Of a stretch of 64,000 nt of DNA, positions 16,925 to 25,761 are shown in pieces. Position numbers and translations under genes: made by a program. Source of the stretch: Azotosporobacter soli. Its GTDB lineage: Bacteria; Bacillota; Negativicutes; SG130. The first letter of the stretch is position 1. The number at the start of each line of letters is the position of its first letter. The stretch is from assembly GCF_030542965.1 (NCBI RefSeq), contig NZ_JAUAOA010000018.1, positions 1 to 64,000 on the forward strand, given 5' to 3'. Below the pieces are notes generated by a model, which was given only the letters and a program-made list of their open reading frames with translations, made no database searches and had not been told where the DNA came from.

Positions 16925-17536
16925 TCAGAACTTAGCTGTGAGTGCGTCGAGTTGACTCAGTGCGACGTCGAAGCTGGCGTCGCCTAAGCCCATATTGGTG
17001 CCTTCGCACACCAACGTGTGAAAGTTTTGAATGCCAAGGAAGCCGAAGACATGCTTCAGGTACGGCGTGGCATGGTCGAATGTGCTGAACGGAATTTCCT
17101 GATACAGACCGCCGCGCGCTTGAATCAAAAGGATCGGTTTGTCGCTCAGCAGACCAACCGGACCGGTTTCCGTGTATGAAAACGTTTTTCCGGCGATGAC
17201 CAGATTGTCGATATAAGCCTTTACCATAGGCGGAAAAAGAAAATTCCACATCGGAGCGGCAAGGATTACTTTGTCGGCTGCGAGAAATTGATCCAACAAT
17301 TCATTCATTCTGCCGACTAATTTCAATTCAGCGGGCGTGTGGTTTTCTGTCTTTCCCCAGGCGGAAAAAACCGTGCTATCGATAAAGGGAATGTCCACTG
17401 CGTAAAGATCGAGACGTTCGATGCGGTCATCGGGGTGCCGTTTTGCATAGGCTGTGAGAAAGGCTTCCGTGAGACGCAGCGTATACGAAGCGTCGGTTGG
17501 CTTGGGATTGGCTGTCACTACCAGTACTTTTTTCAT
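16925..17536 (-). CDS. azoR: FMN-dependent NADH-azoreductase (flavodoxin-like)
   Basis: This 203-residue protein begins KKVLVVTANPKPTDASYTLRL, the FMN-phosphate-binding loop of the AzoR/NAD(P)H-quinone-reductase family. It contains the flavin-contact segment APMWNFLFPPMVKAYIDNLVIAGKTFSYT and a later RGGLYQ. Members reduce quinones and azo compounds with NADH. ATG 17536 is preferred because GGAGG lies just upstream; longer in-frame extensions are unsupported. It is divergent from the VOC gene and has no adjacent regulator. The exact substrate is not predictable. Confidence 0.92.
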   Translation of the reverse strand: MKKVLVVTANPKPTDASYTLRLTEAFLTAYAKRHPDDRIERLDLYAVDIPFIDSTVFSAWGKTENHTPAELKLVGRMNELLDQFLAADKVILAAPMWNFLFPPMVKAYIDNLVIAGKTFSYTETGPVGLLSDKPILLIQARGGLYQEIPFSTFDHATPYLKHVFGFLGIQNFHTLVCEGTNMGLGDASFDVALSQLDALTAKF

Positions 17537-17742
17537 GAGGATGCCTCCTTTGTTTTGAAAAAATAGGGGGTGACCGGATAGGGGCCATAAGTCAATTTTA
17601 GTATTGCTTACAAAAAATGTCAAACAATAGTGTGCGCTTGTTTTAGGCGTTGGCAGGTATTTTTTTGTTGCAGGTAGAATATTATTTTTAGGCAGCAAGA
17701 TGGATTTGTTAAATTGAATTTGCGAAATGGAGACGGATTGAT

Positions 17743-18153
17743 ATGAAAATCAAACGAATGGATGCGACGATCAGTACCGATAAATTACAGGAGTCGAAAG
17801 AATTTTACATGAAGCATTTTGGCTTCCGCTTAGTATATGAAGGAGATTGGTATGTTGAACTGCTCTCGCCGACGCTTAATGCCGGAATCAGTTTTACCTT
17901 ACCGCAGCGGGAAGCGGGAGAATTTTTTAATGGCCGCGGCTTGATCTTGTCGTTTGAAGTGGAGGATGTCGAAACGGAATTGCAGCGACTGAAAGATGAA
18001 GGACTGCTGATTTATCAGGAATTGCAGGACAAGCCTTGGGGGGAACGCAGCTTTATCGTGAACGATCCGAATGGCGTTCATTTGTATATCTTCCAATCTA
18101 TCGAGCCTACGCCGGAGTACAAGGAAATTTATGCGTCGTTTCAAAACAAATAA
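17743..18153 (+). CDS. VOC-superfamily (glyoxalase-like) protein
   Basis: The 136-residue protein is a single vicinal-oxygen-chelate domain with two beta-alpha-beta modules (DATISTDKLQESKEFYMKHFGFRLVYE and ILSFEVEDVETELQRLKDEG). It ends with WGERSFIVNDPNGVHLYIFQ, which supplies the usual metal-side residues. Family members include dioxygenases, isomerases and antibiotic-binding proteins; the substrate is not evident. It is transcribed divergently from the azoreductase gene. Confidence 0.88.
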   Translation: MKIKRMDATISTDKLQESKEFYMKHFGFRLVYEGDWYVELLSPTLNAGISFTLPQREAGEFFNGRGLILSFEVEDVETELQRLKDEGLLIYQELQDKPWGERSFIVNDPNGVHLYIFQSIEPTPEYKEIYASFQNK

Positions 18154-18193
18154 CGCGGACGGCAAAGCAGAGGACTGACAGGAGAGAAACTAG

Positions 18194-18883
18194 ATGACAT
18201 TGACAGAATTCACCATCCGCATTGCCTGCGCCTTCTTACTGGGTGCGGCGATCGGATTTGAAAGGCAGTGGCGACAACGGATGGCCGGACTGCGTACCAA
18301 TACGCTGGTCGCGACAGGATCGGCGCTGTTTGTCGCTTTGGCGGCGTTGACCGTTAACGATGCCAGCCCCAGCCGTATTGCCGCGCAAATTGTCTCCGGC
18401 ATCGGTTTTTTGGGAGCCGGGGTCATCATGCGTGACGGTTTTGATATCAGGGGCTTGAACACGGCGGCGACGCTTTGGTGCTCGGCGGCCATCGGTGCAT
18501 TGACCGGTTCTGGTTATCTGGTGGAAGCGATAATGGGGACTGGCGTCATTTTAGCCGCTAACGTACTGCTTCGACCTTTGGCGCGCAACGTGAACCGCCA
18601 TAGCGTGATCACTGGCGAAGAAGAAGTACGATATTCGATTATGATCATTTGCGATGCCGGGCATGAAGCACAAGTGCGCGGCCAGATGCTGCAGGCGTCG
18701 GAAGGCGACGGTTTGTCGCTGATCGGTTTACATAGCCAGGAATTGCGCAACGATGCCGCTCAAGTCAAGGTGGATGCGAAGATGGTCTGCGTCGGGCGCA
18801 TTGATGCCGTCGTGGAGAGTCTGGTGGGGCGGATCCGCCTGACGGAAGGTACGGCAGCGGTCAGCTGGCAGGTCGATCTGTAA
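18194..18883 (+). CDS. MgtC/SapB family membrane protein
   Basis: This 229-residue protein has four or five N-terminal membrane segments with the MgtC signature RIACAFLLGAAIGFERQWRQRMAGLRTNTLVATGSALFV. A later GIGFLGAGVIMRDG-type loop follows, and then a soluble C-terminal domain (about residues 145-229) of ACT-like character. MgtC proteins are linked to magnesium limitation and modulation of ATP synthase. AGGAGAGAAACT precedes the ATG. The gene is transcribed on its own or with the VOC gene 40 bases upstream. Confidence 0.92.
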   Translation: MTLTEFTIRIACAFLLGAAIGFERQWRQRMAGLRTNTLVATGSALFVALAALTVNDASPSRIAAQIVSGIGFLGAGVIMRDGFDIRGLNTAATLWCSAAIGALTGSGYLVEAIMGTGVILAANVLLRPLARNVNRHSVITGEEEVRYSIMIICDAGHEAQVRGQMLQASEGDGLSLIGLHSQELRNDAAQVKVDAKMVCVGRIDAVVESLVGRIRLTEGTAAVSWQVDL

Positions 18884-18891
18884 AGAGACGC

Positions 18892-18920
18892 TTGTGTTCT
18901 TTTTCTGAAACAGGTATAAT
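18892..18920 (+). promoter_or_regulatory. Sigma-A-type promoter for the MFS gene
   Basis: TTGTGT, 17 bases and TATAAT lie between the MgtC stop and the MFS start. The spacing and -10 are consensus. Confidence 0.65.
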
Positions 18921-19006
18921 CCAATAATGTGTCATCGGCGACAAGGCGACTGCGTCTTGTCGTTTCCGTTTGTCAGAAAAGAAAAAATGAAGTGATGGAG
19001 TTTTGC

Positions 19007-20179
19007 ATGAAAGAGCTGGTTACCCTTTTAGCATATGGAACCTACTTGTTTATGGGCGGCATTGGAAGCTTGAACAGCCTTGCGATTCTTGAAATGGGAG
19101 AAACGTTTCAGGTGGACAGCGGTGTGATCAGTTATTGGTTGACGCTTGGTTCAATTGGAACGACATTGGCTGTGTATGCCAACGGTTATTTACTGAGTCG
19201 AATCGGACCGCGCCAGATTGCGTTGACGGCTACGGCGTGCGCCGCCGGCGGTTGTCTGCTGGTGGCATCGGCAGGCAGCTTGCTGATGTTGGGTGAGGGA
19301 ATCCTGCTTGGCGGCATCGGCATCGGTCTGATGTCTTCGGCAGCCAACTATCTGCTCGTGGCAACGCATAATGAGGAGGAACGCACCGGTAAATTAATGC
19401 TGGTTAACTTTTGCTACAGTTTGGCTGCGATTTTAACGCCGCTGTGGGCAGGCTGGTTATTGGCCAAAGAATGGAGTTGGCAACCGCTCTATCAAGGCTG
19501 TCTGTTTTTTGTCGTGTTATGGCTCGTGCTGGCTAGGCGTTTGCCGAAGCAGCCGCTGCCGCAGGCAAAACAGGAGGACACGGGCCGTCAGTCATGGCCA
19601 ATGCGCGTTTATTTGGCGGGAACGATTTTTGTTCTGTACGTCATTGCCGAAGTTACCTATTTTAGTTGGCTGGTTGTTTATTTGCGCGAAGCGGCCGCGT
19701 TGGATGTGAAAAGCGCAGGCATCGCGCTGTCTCTGTTTTGGGCTTGCATGGCGGCCGGGCGTTTGACGTCCGGATTACTGGGGCGTTGGTTGCCGCTTAG
19801 AACGTATTTGGCGATATCGCTCTTAGTCGCAGCGTTTGCCTATCTTGGTCTGCTCTTGGCGCCGGGCAATCGTTTAGCTTGCTTTATCTTGACAGGGCTG
19901 GCCGGCCTGGCTTGCTCAGGACTCTATGCGGCCTTGCTGGCCTTTGGCACGCAACAGGCGGAACAGGCTACGCCTTCGCTGATTTCTTTCTTTTTGGGCG
20001 GCGGTTCGATTGCCGGTATTGTCTCCGGTGCGTTTGGCGGTTTTTTGAAGCAAAGCGGCGGCGTCGATGCCTGTCTGGCACTGAGCGCCGCGCTGCTGGT
20101 TGTCGTATTGCTGCTCTTTGGCGTCGCGCGGCATCTGGAAAATGTGGAACAGGAAGAGGCGGATGCACTTCCTTCATAA
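19007..20179 (+). CDS. MFS transporter
   Basis: The 390-residue protein has about twelve hydrophobic segments in two halves. The N-terminal half reads MGGIGSLNSLAILEMGETFQVDSGVISYWLTLGSIGTTLAVYANGYLLSRIGPRQI, and the inter-domain loop contains KQEDTGRQSWP. It is a general MFS permease, possibly of the sugar/fucose-permease-like type; the substrate is not recognised. ATG 19007 follows GGAG by six bases. An earlier in-frame ATG at 18929 would add a non-hydrophobic, unconserved leader just downstream of the -10 and is rejected. Confidence 0.87.
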   Translation: MKELVTLLAYGTYLFMGGIGSLNSLAILEMGETFQVDSGVISYWLTLGSIGTTLAVYANGYLLSRIGPRQIALTATACAAGGCLLVASAGSLLMLGEGILLGGIGIGLMSSAANYLLVATHNEEERTGKLMLVNFCYSLAAILTPLWAGWLLAKEWSWQPLYQGCLFFVVLWLVLARRLPKQPLPQAKQEDTGRQSWPMRVYLAGTIFVLYVIAEVTYFSWLVVYLREAAALDVKSAGIALSLFWACMAAGRLTSGLLGRWLPLRTYLAISLLVAAFAYLGLLLAPGNRLACFILTGLAGLACSGLYAALLAFGTQQAEQATPSLISFFLGGGSIAGIVSGAFGGFLKQSGGVDACLALSAALLVVVLLLFGVARHLENVEQEEADALPS

Positions 20180-20194
20180 ATGAAATTAAAAGAA

Positions 20195-20229
20195 AAGGCC
20201 TCCGCGAATGCCATGCGGAGGCCCTTTCT
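20195..20229. terminator. Bidirectional intrinsic terminator
   Basis: AAAGGCCTCCGC pairs with GCGGAGGCCCTTT around a nine-base loop, with A- and T-tracts on both sides. It separates the convergent MFS and GTPase-like genes. Confidence 0.88.
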
Positions 20230-20230
20230 T

Positions 20231-21541
20231 TCAGAAAAAACGTTCCAGCAGACTGGAAAGTGAGGGACCGCTGACTTCTTTTAAATCATAGCGAACGCGC
20301 AGGAGTGGTTTGGCGATAGAAAGAACGCGGCGTAAGTCGATCGGGGTGGCGGATAAGATCAGATCGCACGGGCAGTTTTCGATTGTTGCGGACAAATCGG
20401 CAAGCTGAGCGCTGCCGTAGCCCATGGCCGGCAAGGCTTGTTCAAGATGCGGGAAGGCTGCATAGGTATCGCGCAGACTGCCTACGGCAAACGGCTTGGC
20501 ATCGATGATTTGCGCGCCGTATTGTTGGGCGGCGATGACGCCCGCGCCGTACGGTAATTCGCCATGCGTCAGACTGGGGCCGTCTTCGATTACCAATACG
20601 CGTTTGCCTTGCAGCAGCGATTCGTTTTCCACATGGAGTATGGAAGCGGCGTGCAGGATGGCGGCCTGCGGCGCCATCCGACGACAGTTGTCCTCTACTT
20701 CGCTTATCGCTGCGACCGCGGCAATGTTTGTCTTGTTGATGATGACGGCCGCAGCCATGCGCAAGTTCGTTTCACCCGGATGATAGCTGATTTCATGACC
20801 GGGGCGCAGAGGGTCGGCCACTACGATGTGGAAATTGGGCTGGTAAAAAGGAAAATCGTTGTTTCCTCCATCCCAGACAAGGATATCCGCTTCCTGCTGT
20901 GCCTCTTCTAATATGGCTTCGTAATCAACACCGGCGTAGACGACGGTGCCGGCGTTTAGATGGGGTTCATATTCTTCGCGTTCTTCAATCGAACAGCGCT
21001 GCAGATCCAGATCAGCCAGCGTTGCAAAACGTTGACAGCGTTGGCGTAAAAGATCTCCGTACGGCATGGGATGGCGGACGACGACGATTCGCTTGCCTTT
21101 TTCCTGCAGCAAGGAGGTAATGTAGCGGGTGGTCTGACTTTTTCCGGCGCCGGTGCGAACCGCGCAAACCGAGATAACCGGCTTTGTCGCATGCAACATG
21201 GTGCTGAGCGGACCGGCCAGACGAAAATCAGCGCCGGCCGCTAAGATGGCGGATGCGATATGCATCAGATTTAGATGGGAAATATCACTGTAGGCGAAAA
21301 TAACCTGGCGGACGTCATAGGCGGCAATGAGCGAAGGAAGCTCTGCTTCCGGCCAAACAGGAATTCCGGCAGGATAAAGAGGCCCGGCCAATTCGGCAGG
21401 GTAGTCGCGCCCGGAGATGTTCGGGATTTGCGCTGCGGTAAAAGCGACGACCTGATAACTGGCGTCATTGCGAAAGCAGGTGTTAAAGACATGAAAATCG
21501 CGTCCGGCAGCGCCCATGATGATCACGCGGATTCGTTCCAT
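20231..21541 (-). CDS. Cyclic 2,3-diphosphoglycerate synthetase-like P-loop NTPase
   Basis: This 436-residue protein begins with a Rossmann-like NAD-binding motif (IMGAAGRDFHVFN) and has a P-loop in the middle (VCAVRTGAGKSQTTRYI, about residue 135). Later segments VWDGGNNDFPFY and VVADPLRPGHE resemble archaeal cyclic 2,3-DPG synthetase. Bacterial homologues exist, but their reaction is not well established, so a general GTPase/ATP-dependent ligase role is equally possible. It is followed on the minus strand by the shared terminator, and lies 11 bases after the PfpI gene, so the two form an operon. Confidence 0.78.
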   Translation of the reverse strand: MERIRVIIMGAAGRDFHVFNTCFRNDASYQVVAFTAAQIPNISGRDYPAELAGPLYPAGIPVWPEAELPSLIAAYDVRQVIFAYSDISHLNLMHIASAILAAGADFRLAGPLSTMLHATKPVISVCAVRTGAGKSQTTRYITSLLQEKGKRIVVVRHPMPYGDLLRQRCQRFATLADLDLQRCSIEEREEYEPHLNAGTVVYAGVDYEAILEEAQQEADILVWDGGNNDFPFYQPNFHIVVADPLRPGHEISYHPGETNLRMAAAVIINKTNIAAVAAISEVEDNCRRMAPQAAILHAASILHVENESLLQGKRVLVIEDGPSLTHGELPYGAGVIAAQQYGAQIIDAKPFAVGSLRDTYAAFPHLEQALPAMGYGSAQLADLSATIENCPCDLILSATPIDLRRVLSIAKPLLRVRYDLKEVSGPSLSSLLERFF

Positions 21542-21552
21542 CGAAAAACCTC

Positions 21553-22089
21553 CTAGCGGACGGGTTTATATTTGCTAAGGACGCCGAGAAAGGCTTGCAT
21601 GTAAGCGGGCAAATCGGGGGGGCGGCGACTGGAGACCAGATGTTCGTCTACGACGACTGTTTCATTGAACCAAAGCGCGCCTGCGTTCATCATATCATCC
21701 TTGATGCCAGGCGTGCTGGTAACGCGTCGTCCTTTAAGGATATGGGCAGAAATTAGGACCCAACCGGCATGACAGATTTGGCCGATTGGTTTACGCGCCT
21801 GATCCATGCTGCGAACCAATTCAAGTACTGTCTGGTCGCGGCGTAATTTGTCCGGCGCCCAGCCGCCCGGAACCAGCAAGGCATCATATTCGTCGGCGCG
21901 AATTTGCTGAAAGGAAATGTCAGAAGTGGCTGGAACGCCATATTTTCCGTGATAAATAGCGCCGGCGGATTCTCCGGCGAGAATTACCTTGGCTCCGGCT
22001 TCACGCAAACGCAGCACCGGATACCAAAGCTCTAGGTCTTCGAAATCGTCGGCAATGAGCTGTAGGATTTTTCGCGGAGCAGTTGACAC
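21553..22089 (-). CDS. DJ-1/PfpI family protein
   Basis: The 178-residue protein has the class I glutamine-amidotransferase-like fold of PfpI/DJ-1. It contains DALLVPGGWAPDKLR and the nucleophile elbow GQICHAGWVLISA with its reactive Cys, followed by STPGIKDDMMNAGA. Family members act as deglycases, chaperones or peptidases; the precise role is unclear. It is the first gene of a two-gene operon with the cyclic-DPG-synthetase-like gene. Confidence 0.9.
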   Translation of the reverse strand: MSTAPRKILQLIADDFEDLELWYPVLRLREAGAKVILAGESAGAIYHGKYGVPATSDISFQQIRADEYDALLVPGGWAPDKLRRDQTVLELVRSMDQARKPIGQICHAGWVLISAHILKGRRVTSTPGIKDDMMNAGALWFNETVVVDEHLVSSRRPPDLPAYMQAFLGVLSKYKPVR

Positions 22090-22223
22090 GGCGGATCGCC
22101 TCCTAAAAATAACAGATAGGGACTACTTCGCGTCATTCATAGCAAAACACCTGCTGTTATGGAAAAAAATACAAACAAAAAGGAGCTGGAACCAGCATGG
22201 CGAAGAGGTAAATAACTGCAAAT

Positions 22224-22252
22224 TTGACAGCGAATTTGCATCACGCTATAAT
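22224..22252 (+). promoter_or_regulatory. Perfect-consensus sigma-A promoter
   Basis: TTGACA, exactly 17 bases and TATAAT precede the Aas-like gene, giving a leader of roughly 50 bases. This is among the strongest promoters in the window. Confidence 0.85.
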
Positions 22253-22306
22253 CGTAAACGGTTGTCTAGCCGGAAAAAACTGCCGAATGGCAGCGAGGAG
22301 AATAAT

Positions 22307-24427
22307 ATGAAGCGAATGTTGCGCTGGCTTATTCGAGTTTTGTTTGCAGTGCGTCTGATTCATTTTGAAAAGTTGGCGTTGCGTGGCCCGAGTATTTTGC
22401 TGCCAAACCATATTTCCCTTTGGGATGCGATCTTCTTATATCTGTTTTTACCGGAGAATGCATGCTTTGTCGCCAGTCGTGAAGTGGTCAAACAACATCC
22501 GCTGGCTTTTCGTCTCGTTAATTATGTAGAACTGGAGCCGTTTGACATTTATTCGCTTAAGAAATTGGCGGAAATGGTGCGCAGCGGACAATTGGTGGTC
22601 TTGTTTCCGGAAGCGAGGATCAGTACGACAGGAAGTCTGATGAAACTCTATAGCGGCGTCAGCTTCTTAGCTTTAAAAACCCAAGCCAGCATTTATCCGG
22701 TCATTTTTTCCGGACTGGAATTTTCCAAGTTGTCCGGCGTTAAATCGCTGATGAACTCGCGCTGGTTTCCGCAGGTCAGCATTTATCTGGGGCAGCCGGC
22801 GACCTTACCGCTACGCCCTGGCGTGAGCTTTAAGCTGCAGAAGGAAGAAATGGACAGCCGCGTGATGACGATTATGCAGGAAGCGGTCTTCGAGGCGCAT
22901 AACTTGAGGAAAGAAGTCAATCTGTTCCATGAACTGCAAGAAGCGGCGCTGCGTAACGGAACCGGCAAGGTTGTCGCGGAGGATCCAAATGGAACGATTA
23001 CCTATAGCCGGACGATCATTGGCAGCTATTTGCTAGGCAGCAAACTAAAGGCTTTGCTCGGTGAAGAAGAGCGGGTCGGCGTGCTTTTGCCGACATCCGT
23101 CGGACATATGGTGACGTTGTTTGCGTTATTTTATCTGGGCAAGACGCCGGCTATCCTAAACTTCAGCGCCGGCAGCAAGAATAACATCGACTGTGCGGCG
23201 TTGGCGGGCGTTACGACGATTCTGACCTCGCGCCTCTTCGTGACGAAAGCCGGACTAGAAGAGCATGTCGAGCGCTTGGCGGCGGTTTATCAAATCGTTT
23301 ATTTGGAAGATCTGCGCAGGACGATTTCGCTAACGGATAAGATAAAAGCTTATTTGCGCTACAAATGGGGCTGCCGGAGCGCGGCGCGAAACGGCGAAGT
23401 TATTGTCTTTACCAGCGGCAGCGAAAGTCGACCGAAAGGCGTTGTTCTGTCGCACTATAATATCATGACGAACATCCATCAGATTGGCAGTGTGATTGAC
23501 TACACGCCACGCGACATTCTGCTGAATCCGTTGCCGATGTTTCATGCTTTTGGCCTTACGGTGGGGACGCTTTTGCCGGTACTGGAAGGTATGAAAGTGT
23601 ACTTGTACCCCAATCCGCTTCAATATAAAGCGATTCCTGAAATTGCTTACCAGCAGAATATAACCATTTTGCTCGGAACGCCGACTTTTTTGCTTGGCTA
23701 CGGTAAAAACGCGCATAACTATGATTTTTACAGCATGCGTTACGTGTTGGCTGGTGGTGAACGGTTGAAAGAAGAGGTGCGCCTTTTGTGGGAAGATAAA
23801 TTCGGCTTGCGGATTTTTGAAGGCTATGGCACTACGGAAGCGGCTCCGGTGATCAGTTTTAACAATCCGATGTTTTATCGCAAAGGATCAGTCGGCCGAT
23901 TTTTGCCAGGCATTGAATGGCGCAGCGAAGCGGTTGATGGAATTGCAGAGGGCGGAAATCTTTGGATTAAAGGACCCAATATCATGCGCGGCTATTTGCT
24001 TGCCGGACGCGGTTTTGTCGCAGCCGATGCATGGTACGACTGCGGCGATGTCGTGACGGTTGATCAGGAGGGCTTTATCGAAATCAAAGCCAGGTTGAAG
24101 CGCTTTGCCAAAATTTCCGGGGAAATGATTAGCCTCGATGCGGTGGAAAAAATGGCGGAGGACTGTTTCGGCGTGGGGCAAAATGCCGTAGTCAATATCG
24201 CCGACAGCAAGAAAGGCGAACGCCTTATTTTATATACCCAGAATAAGACGGCGAGTCGGACGTTCTTTAAAGAGTATTTGCAGCTGCAAGGCCAAAGCTT
24301 ACTGCAATTGCCGTCGTTGGTGGTTGTGGTTGAAACGCTGCCGCTGCTTGGCAGCGGCAAGATCGATTACGTGTTGCTGCGCGCGCAGGCGGAAGCAGGC
24401 AAAAAAGCAGGCGATGCGGTTCAATGA
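22307..24427 (+). CDS. Aas-like bifunctional acyltransferase / acyl-ACP synthetase
   Basis: The 706-residue protein joins a PlsC-type acyltransferase (about residues 1-190) to an AMP-dependent acyl ligase (about 210-700). The acyltransferase has NHISLWDAIFL (the NHxxxxD motif) and VLFPEARISTTGSLMK. The ligase has the P-loop-like VFTSGSESRPKGVVLSH, GYGTTEAAPVISF and WYDCGDVVTVD. Size and domain order match E. coli Aas (2-acylglycerophosphoethanolamine acyltransferase/acyl-ACP synthetase), which recycles lysophospholipids at the inner membrane. ATG 22307 follows GAGGAG by seven bases. Upstream in-frame codons overlap the divergent pfpI gene and are rejected. Confidence 0.88.
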   Translation: MKRMLRWLIRVLFAVRLIHFEKLALRGPSILLPNHISLWDAIFLYLFLPENACFVASREVVKQHPLAFRLVNYVELEPFDIYSLKKLAEMVRSGQLVVLFPEARISTTGSLMKLYSGVSFLALKTQASIYPVIFSGLEFSKLSGVKSLMNSRWFPQVSIYLGQPATLPLRPGVSFKLQKEEMDSRVMTIMQEAVFEAHNLRKEVNLFHELQEAALRNGTGKVVAEDPNGTITYSRTIIGSYLLGSKLKALLGEEERVGVLLPTSVGHMVTLFALFYLGKTPAILNFSAGSKNNIDCAALAGVTTILTSRLFVTKAGLEEHVERLAAVYQIVYLEDLRRTISLTDKIKAYLRYKWGCRSAARNGEVIVFTSGSESRPKGVVLSHYNIMTNIHQIGSVIDYTPRDILLNPLPMFHAFGLTVGTLLPVLEGMKVYLYPNPLQYKAIPEIAYQQNITILLGTPTFLLGYGKNAHNYDFYSMRYVLAGGERLKEEVRLLWEDKFGLRIFEGYGTTEAAPVISFNNPMFYRKGSVGRFLPGIEWRSEAVDGIAEGGNLWIKGPNIMRGYLLAGRGFVAADAWYDCGDVVTVDQEGFIEIKARLKRFAKISGEMISLDAVEKMAEDCFGVGQNAVVNIADSKKGERLILYTQNKTASRTFFKEYLQLQGQSLLQLPSLVVVVETLPLLGSGKIDYVLLRAQAEAGKKAGDAVQ

Positions 24428-24436
24428 TGCAGGAGA

Positions 24437-24471
24437 AAGAGGCTGTGTTTAGCAAAACGCCGCCTCTTTTC
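24437..24471 (+). terminator. Intrinsic terminator after the Aas-like gene
   Basis: AAAGAGGC pairs with GCCTCTTT across an 18-base loop, followed by T-rich sequence. A TATAAT -10 (24487-24492) for the next gene comes right after. Confidence 0.65.
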
Positions 24472-24532
24472 TGCTTTTTCTTATGCTATAATGAAATGGC
24501 AGGTCAAAGCAGAGCAAAAGGAGCGAATTTGC

Positions 24533-24841
24533 ATGGCAAAAATACCGAAGATACCAAAAGGTCGCAGCGATAAAGATATGTTTGTCGGGTTTTCCGAAAC
24601 GCCAAGTTTTGAAAACCAAGTGCTGGCTGAGGAAGCGGCGCAGCCAAAGGTGAAGGCGACGACGAAAAGTGCGGATGAAGGCTTTTTGACGTCAGCGCTC
24701 AAGGAAAAAGTGGAACGGGCGCTTTTGGAACAAAAACTTTACTTATATAAACAGGGAATGGTCGATTATGAAATCAAAGTAAGCTGCCAGGCGGGCCAAG
24801 TGCTCCTGACGGCAGTGGCCAAACCGCCACGAAAGGGGTAA
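24533..24841 (+). CDS. Small protein of unknown function
   Basis: The 102-residue protein was not recognised. It has a basic N-terminus (AKIPKIPKGRSDKDMF), an Ala/Lys/Glu-rich middle and a C-terminal beta-rich stretch (MVDYEIKVSCQAGQVLLTAVA). ATG 24533 has AAGGAG nine bases upstream, and a TATAAT -10 about 40 bases upstream. It lies 4 bases before the HD-domain gene, so the two are probably co-transcribed. Confidence 0.6.
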   Translation: MAKIPKIPKGRSDKDMFVGFSETPSFENQVLAEEAAQPKVKATTKSADEGFLTSALKEKVERALLEQKLYLYKQGMVDYEIKVSCQAGQVLLTAVAKPPRKG

Positions 24842-24845
24842 TACC

Positions 24846-25616
24846 ATGGACGGACAGCAATTGGATTGTTTGACGCAGTGGTTTACGGCGCATGTGCGGA
24901 CTTTTGACGGCGGTGATGCCGATATGAGACTGCATATCGGGCTGAAAGAAGCGCATACCAAGCGAGTCGTGGAAACGATTACCGATCTTGTTGTGGAGTT
25001 GGAATGGGAGCCGTCGCGTCAGCGCATCGCTGCAGCTGCGGCTCTGCTTCATGATGTCGGGCGCTTTTCCCAATACTCCATTTACCGCACTTTCAATGAT
25101 GCAAGATCGATTAACCATGCTTTACTGGGGACGCGAATCTTGCGCGAAGAAGGCGTATGGGAGTCGGCGGGACTTTCAGAACCGTTTGTCCCGAAGATGG
25201 AGCGGGTGATCTTGTACCATAATGTGCGTGAAGTGCCGAAGAAAGAAGAGGCGGATGTGCTTGCGATGGCTCACTTGCTTCGTGATGCCGATAAGCTTGA
25301 TATTTATCAGTTGATCGCCAGCGAAACGATGCCGCCGTCGAAAGAGTTGAAAAATGTCAAAATTTCTTCGAATGCGATTGTGCAGGCTGTATTAGCGGGA
25401 CGCATGGCGCATCGTCGCGATATGCTGACTTCGCTCGATCAATTGCTCTTTCGCTTGTCCTGGGTTTATAACATTCAATATGCAGCGACCTTTCGCCGCT
25501 TGGTAAACAGCGGTCTCTGGCAAAAAATATCGGAACTGGTTCCCAACCAACCGGCCGCGCGCAAAGCACTGGCGCATTTGCATCAATATGTGGTCAGGCG
25601 GGCGAAGGAAAAATAA
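24846..25616 (+). CDS. HD-domain phosphohydrolase
   Basis: This 256-residue protein has an HD domain. The metal ligands are visible as His in EAHTKRV (about residue 40), the HD pair in ALLHDVGRFSQY (about residue 71), a downstream His in ILYHNVRE, and Asp in LLRDADKLDIYQL. HD enzymes hydrolyse phosphate monoesters or nucleotides, but the substrate here is unknown. It follows the small unknown gene with a GGGGTAATACC junction. Confidence 0.85.
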   Translation: MDGQQLDCLTQWFTAHVRTFDGGDADMRLHIGLKEAHTKRVVETITDLVVELEWEPSRQRIAAAAALLHDVGRFSQYSIYRTFNDARSINHALLGTRILREEGVWESAGLSEPFVPKMERVILYHNVREVPKKEEADVLAMAHLLRDADKLDIYQLIASETMPPSKELKNVKISSNAIVQAVLAGRMAHRRDMLTSLDQLLFRLSWVYNIQYAATFRRLVNSGLWQKISELVPNQPAARKALAHLHQYVVRRAKEK

Positions 25617-25617
25617 A

Positions 25618-25667
25618 AGCGTAAACGGGCAGGGATAACAACGCAAGAAAACGCTTTTATGTGAATT
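25618..25667 (+). terminator. Possible terminator after the HD gene
   Basis: AAAAGCGT and ACGCTTTT can pair across a loop of about 28 bases, ending in a short T-run. The large loop makes this a moderate call. Confidence 0.45.
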
Positions 25668-25761
25668 TAATTTACAGTCTGCCCTTAAACGGGCGATAAT
25701 GTGTGAATTAAAAAATAAATATGTAAAATTGAAGCAGGAATTTATTTCTTGAAAGAGAATA

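Noticed and set aside
21989-22306. An upstream extension of the Aas-like protein
   Set aside because: It overlaps the start of the divergent pfpI gene and the perfect promoter at 22224-22252; the PlsC domain begins at the chosen ATG.
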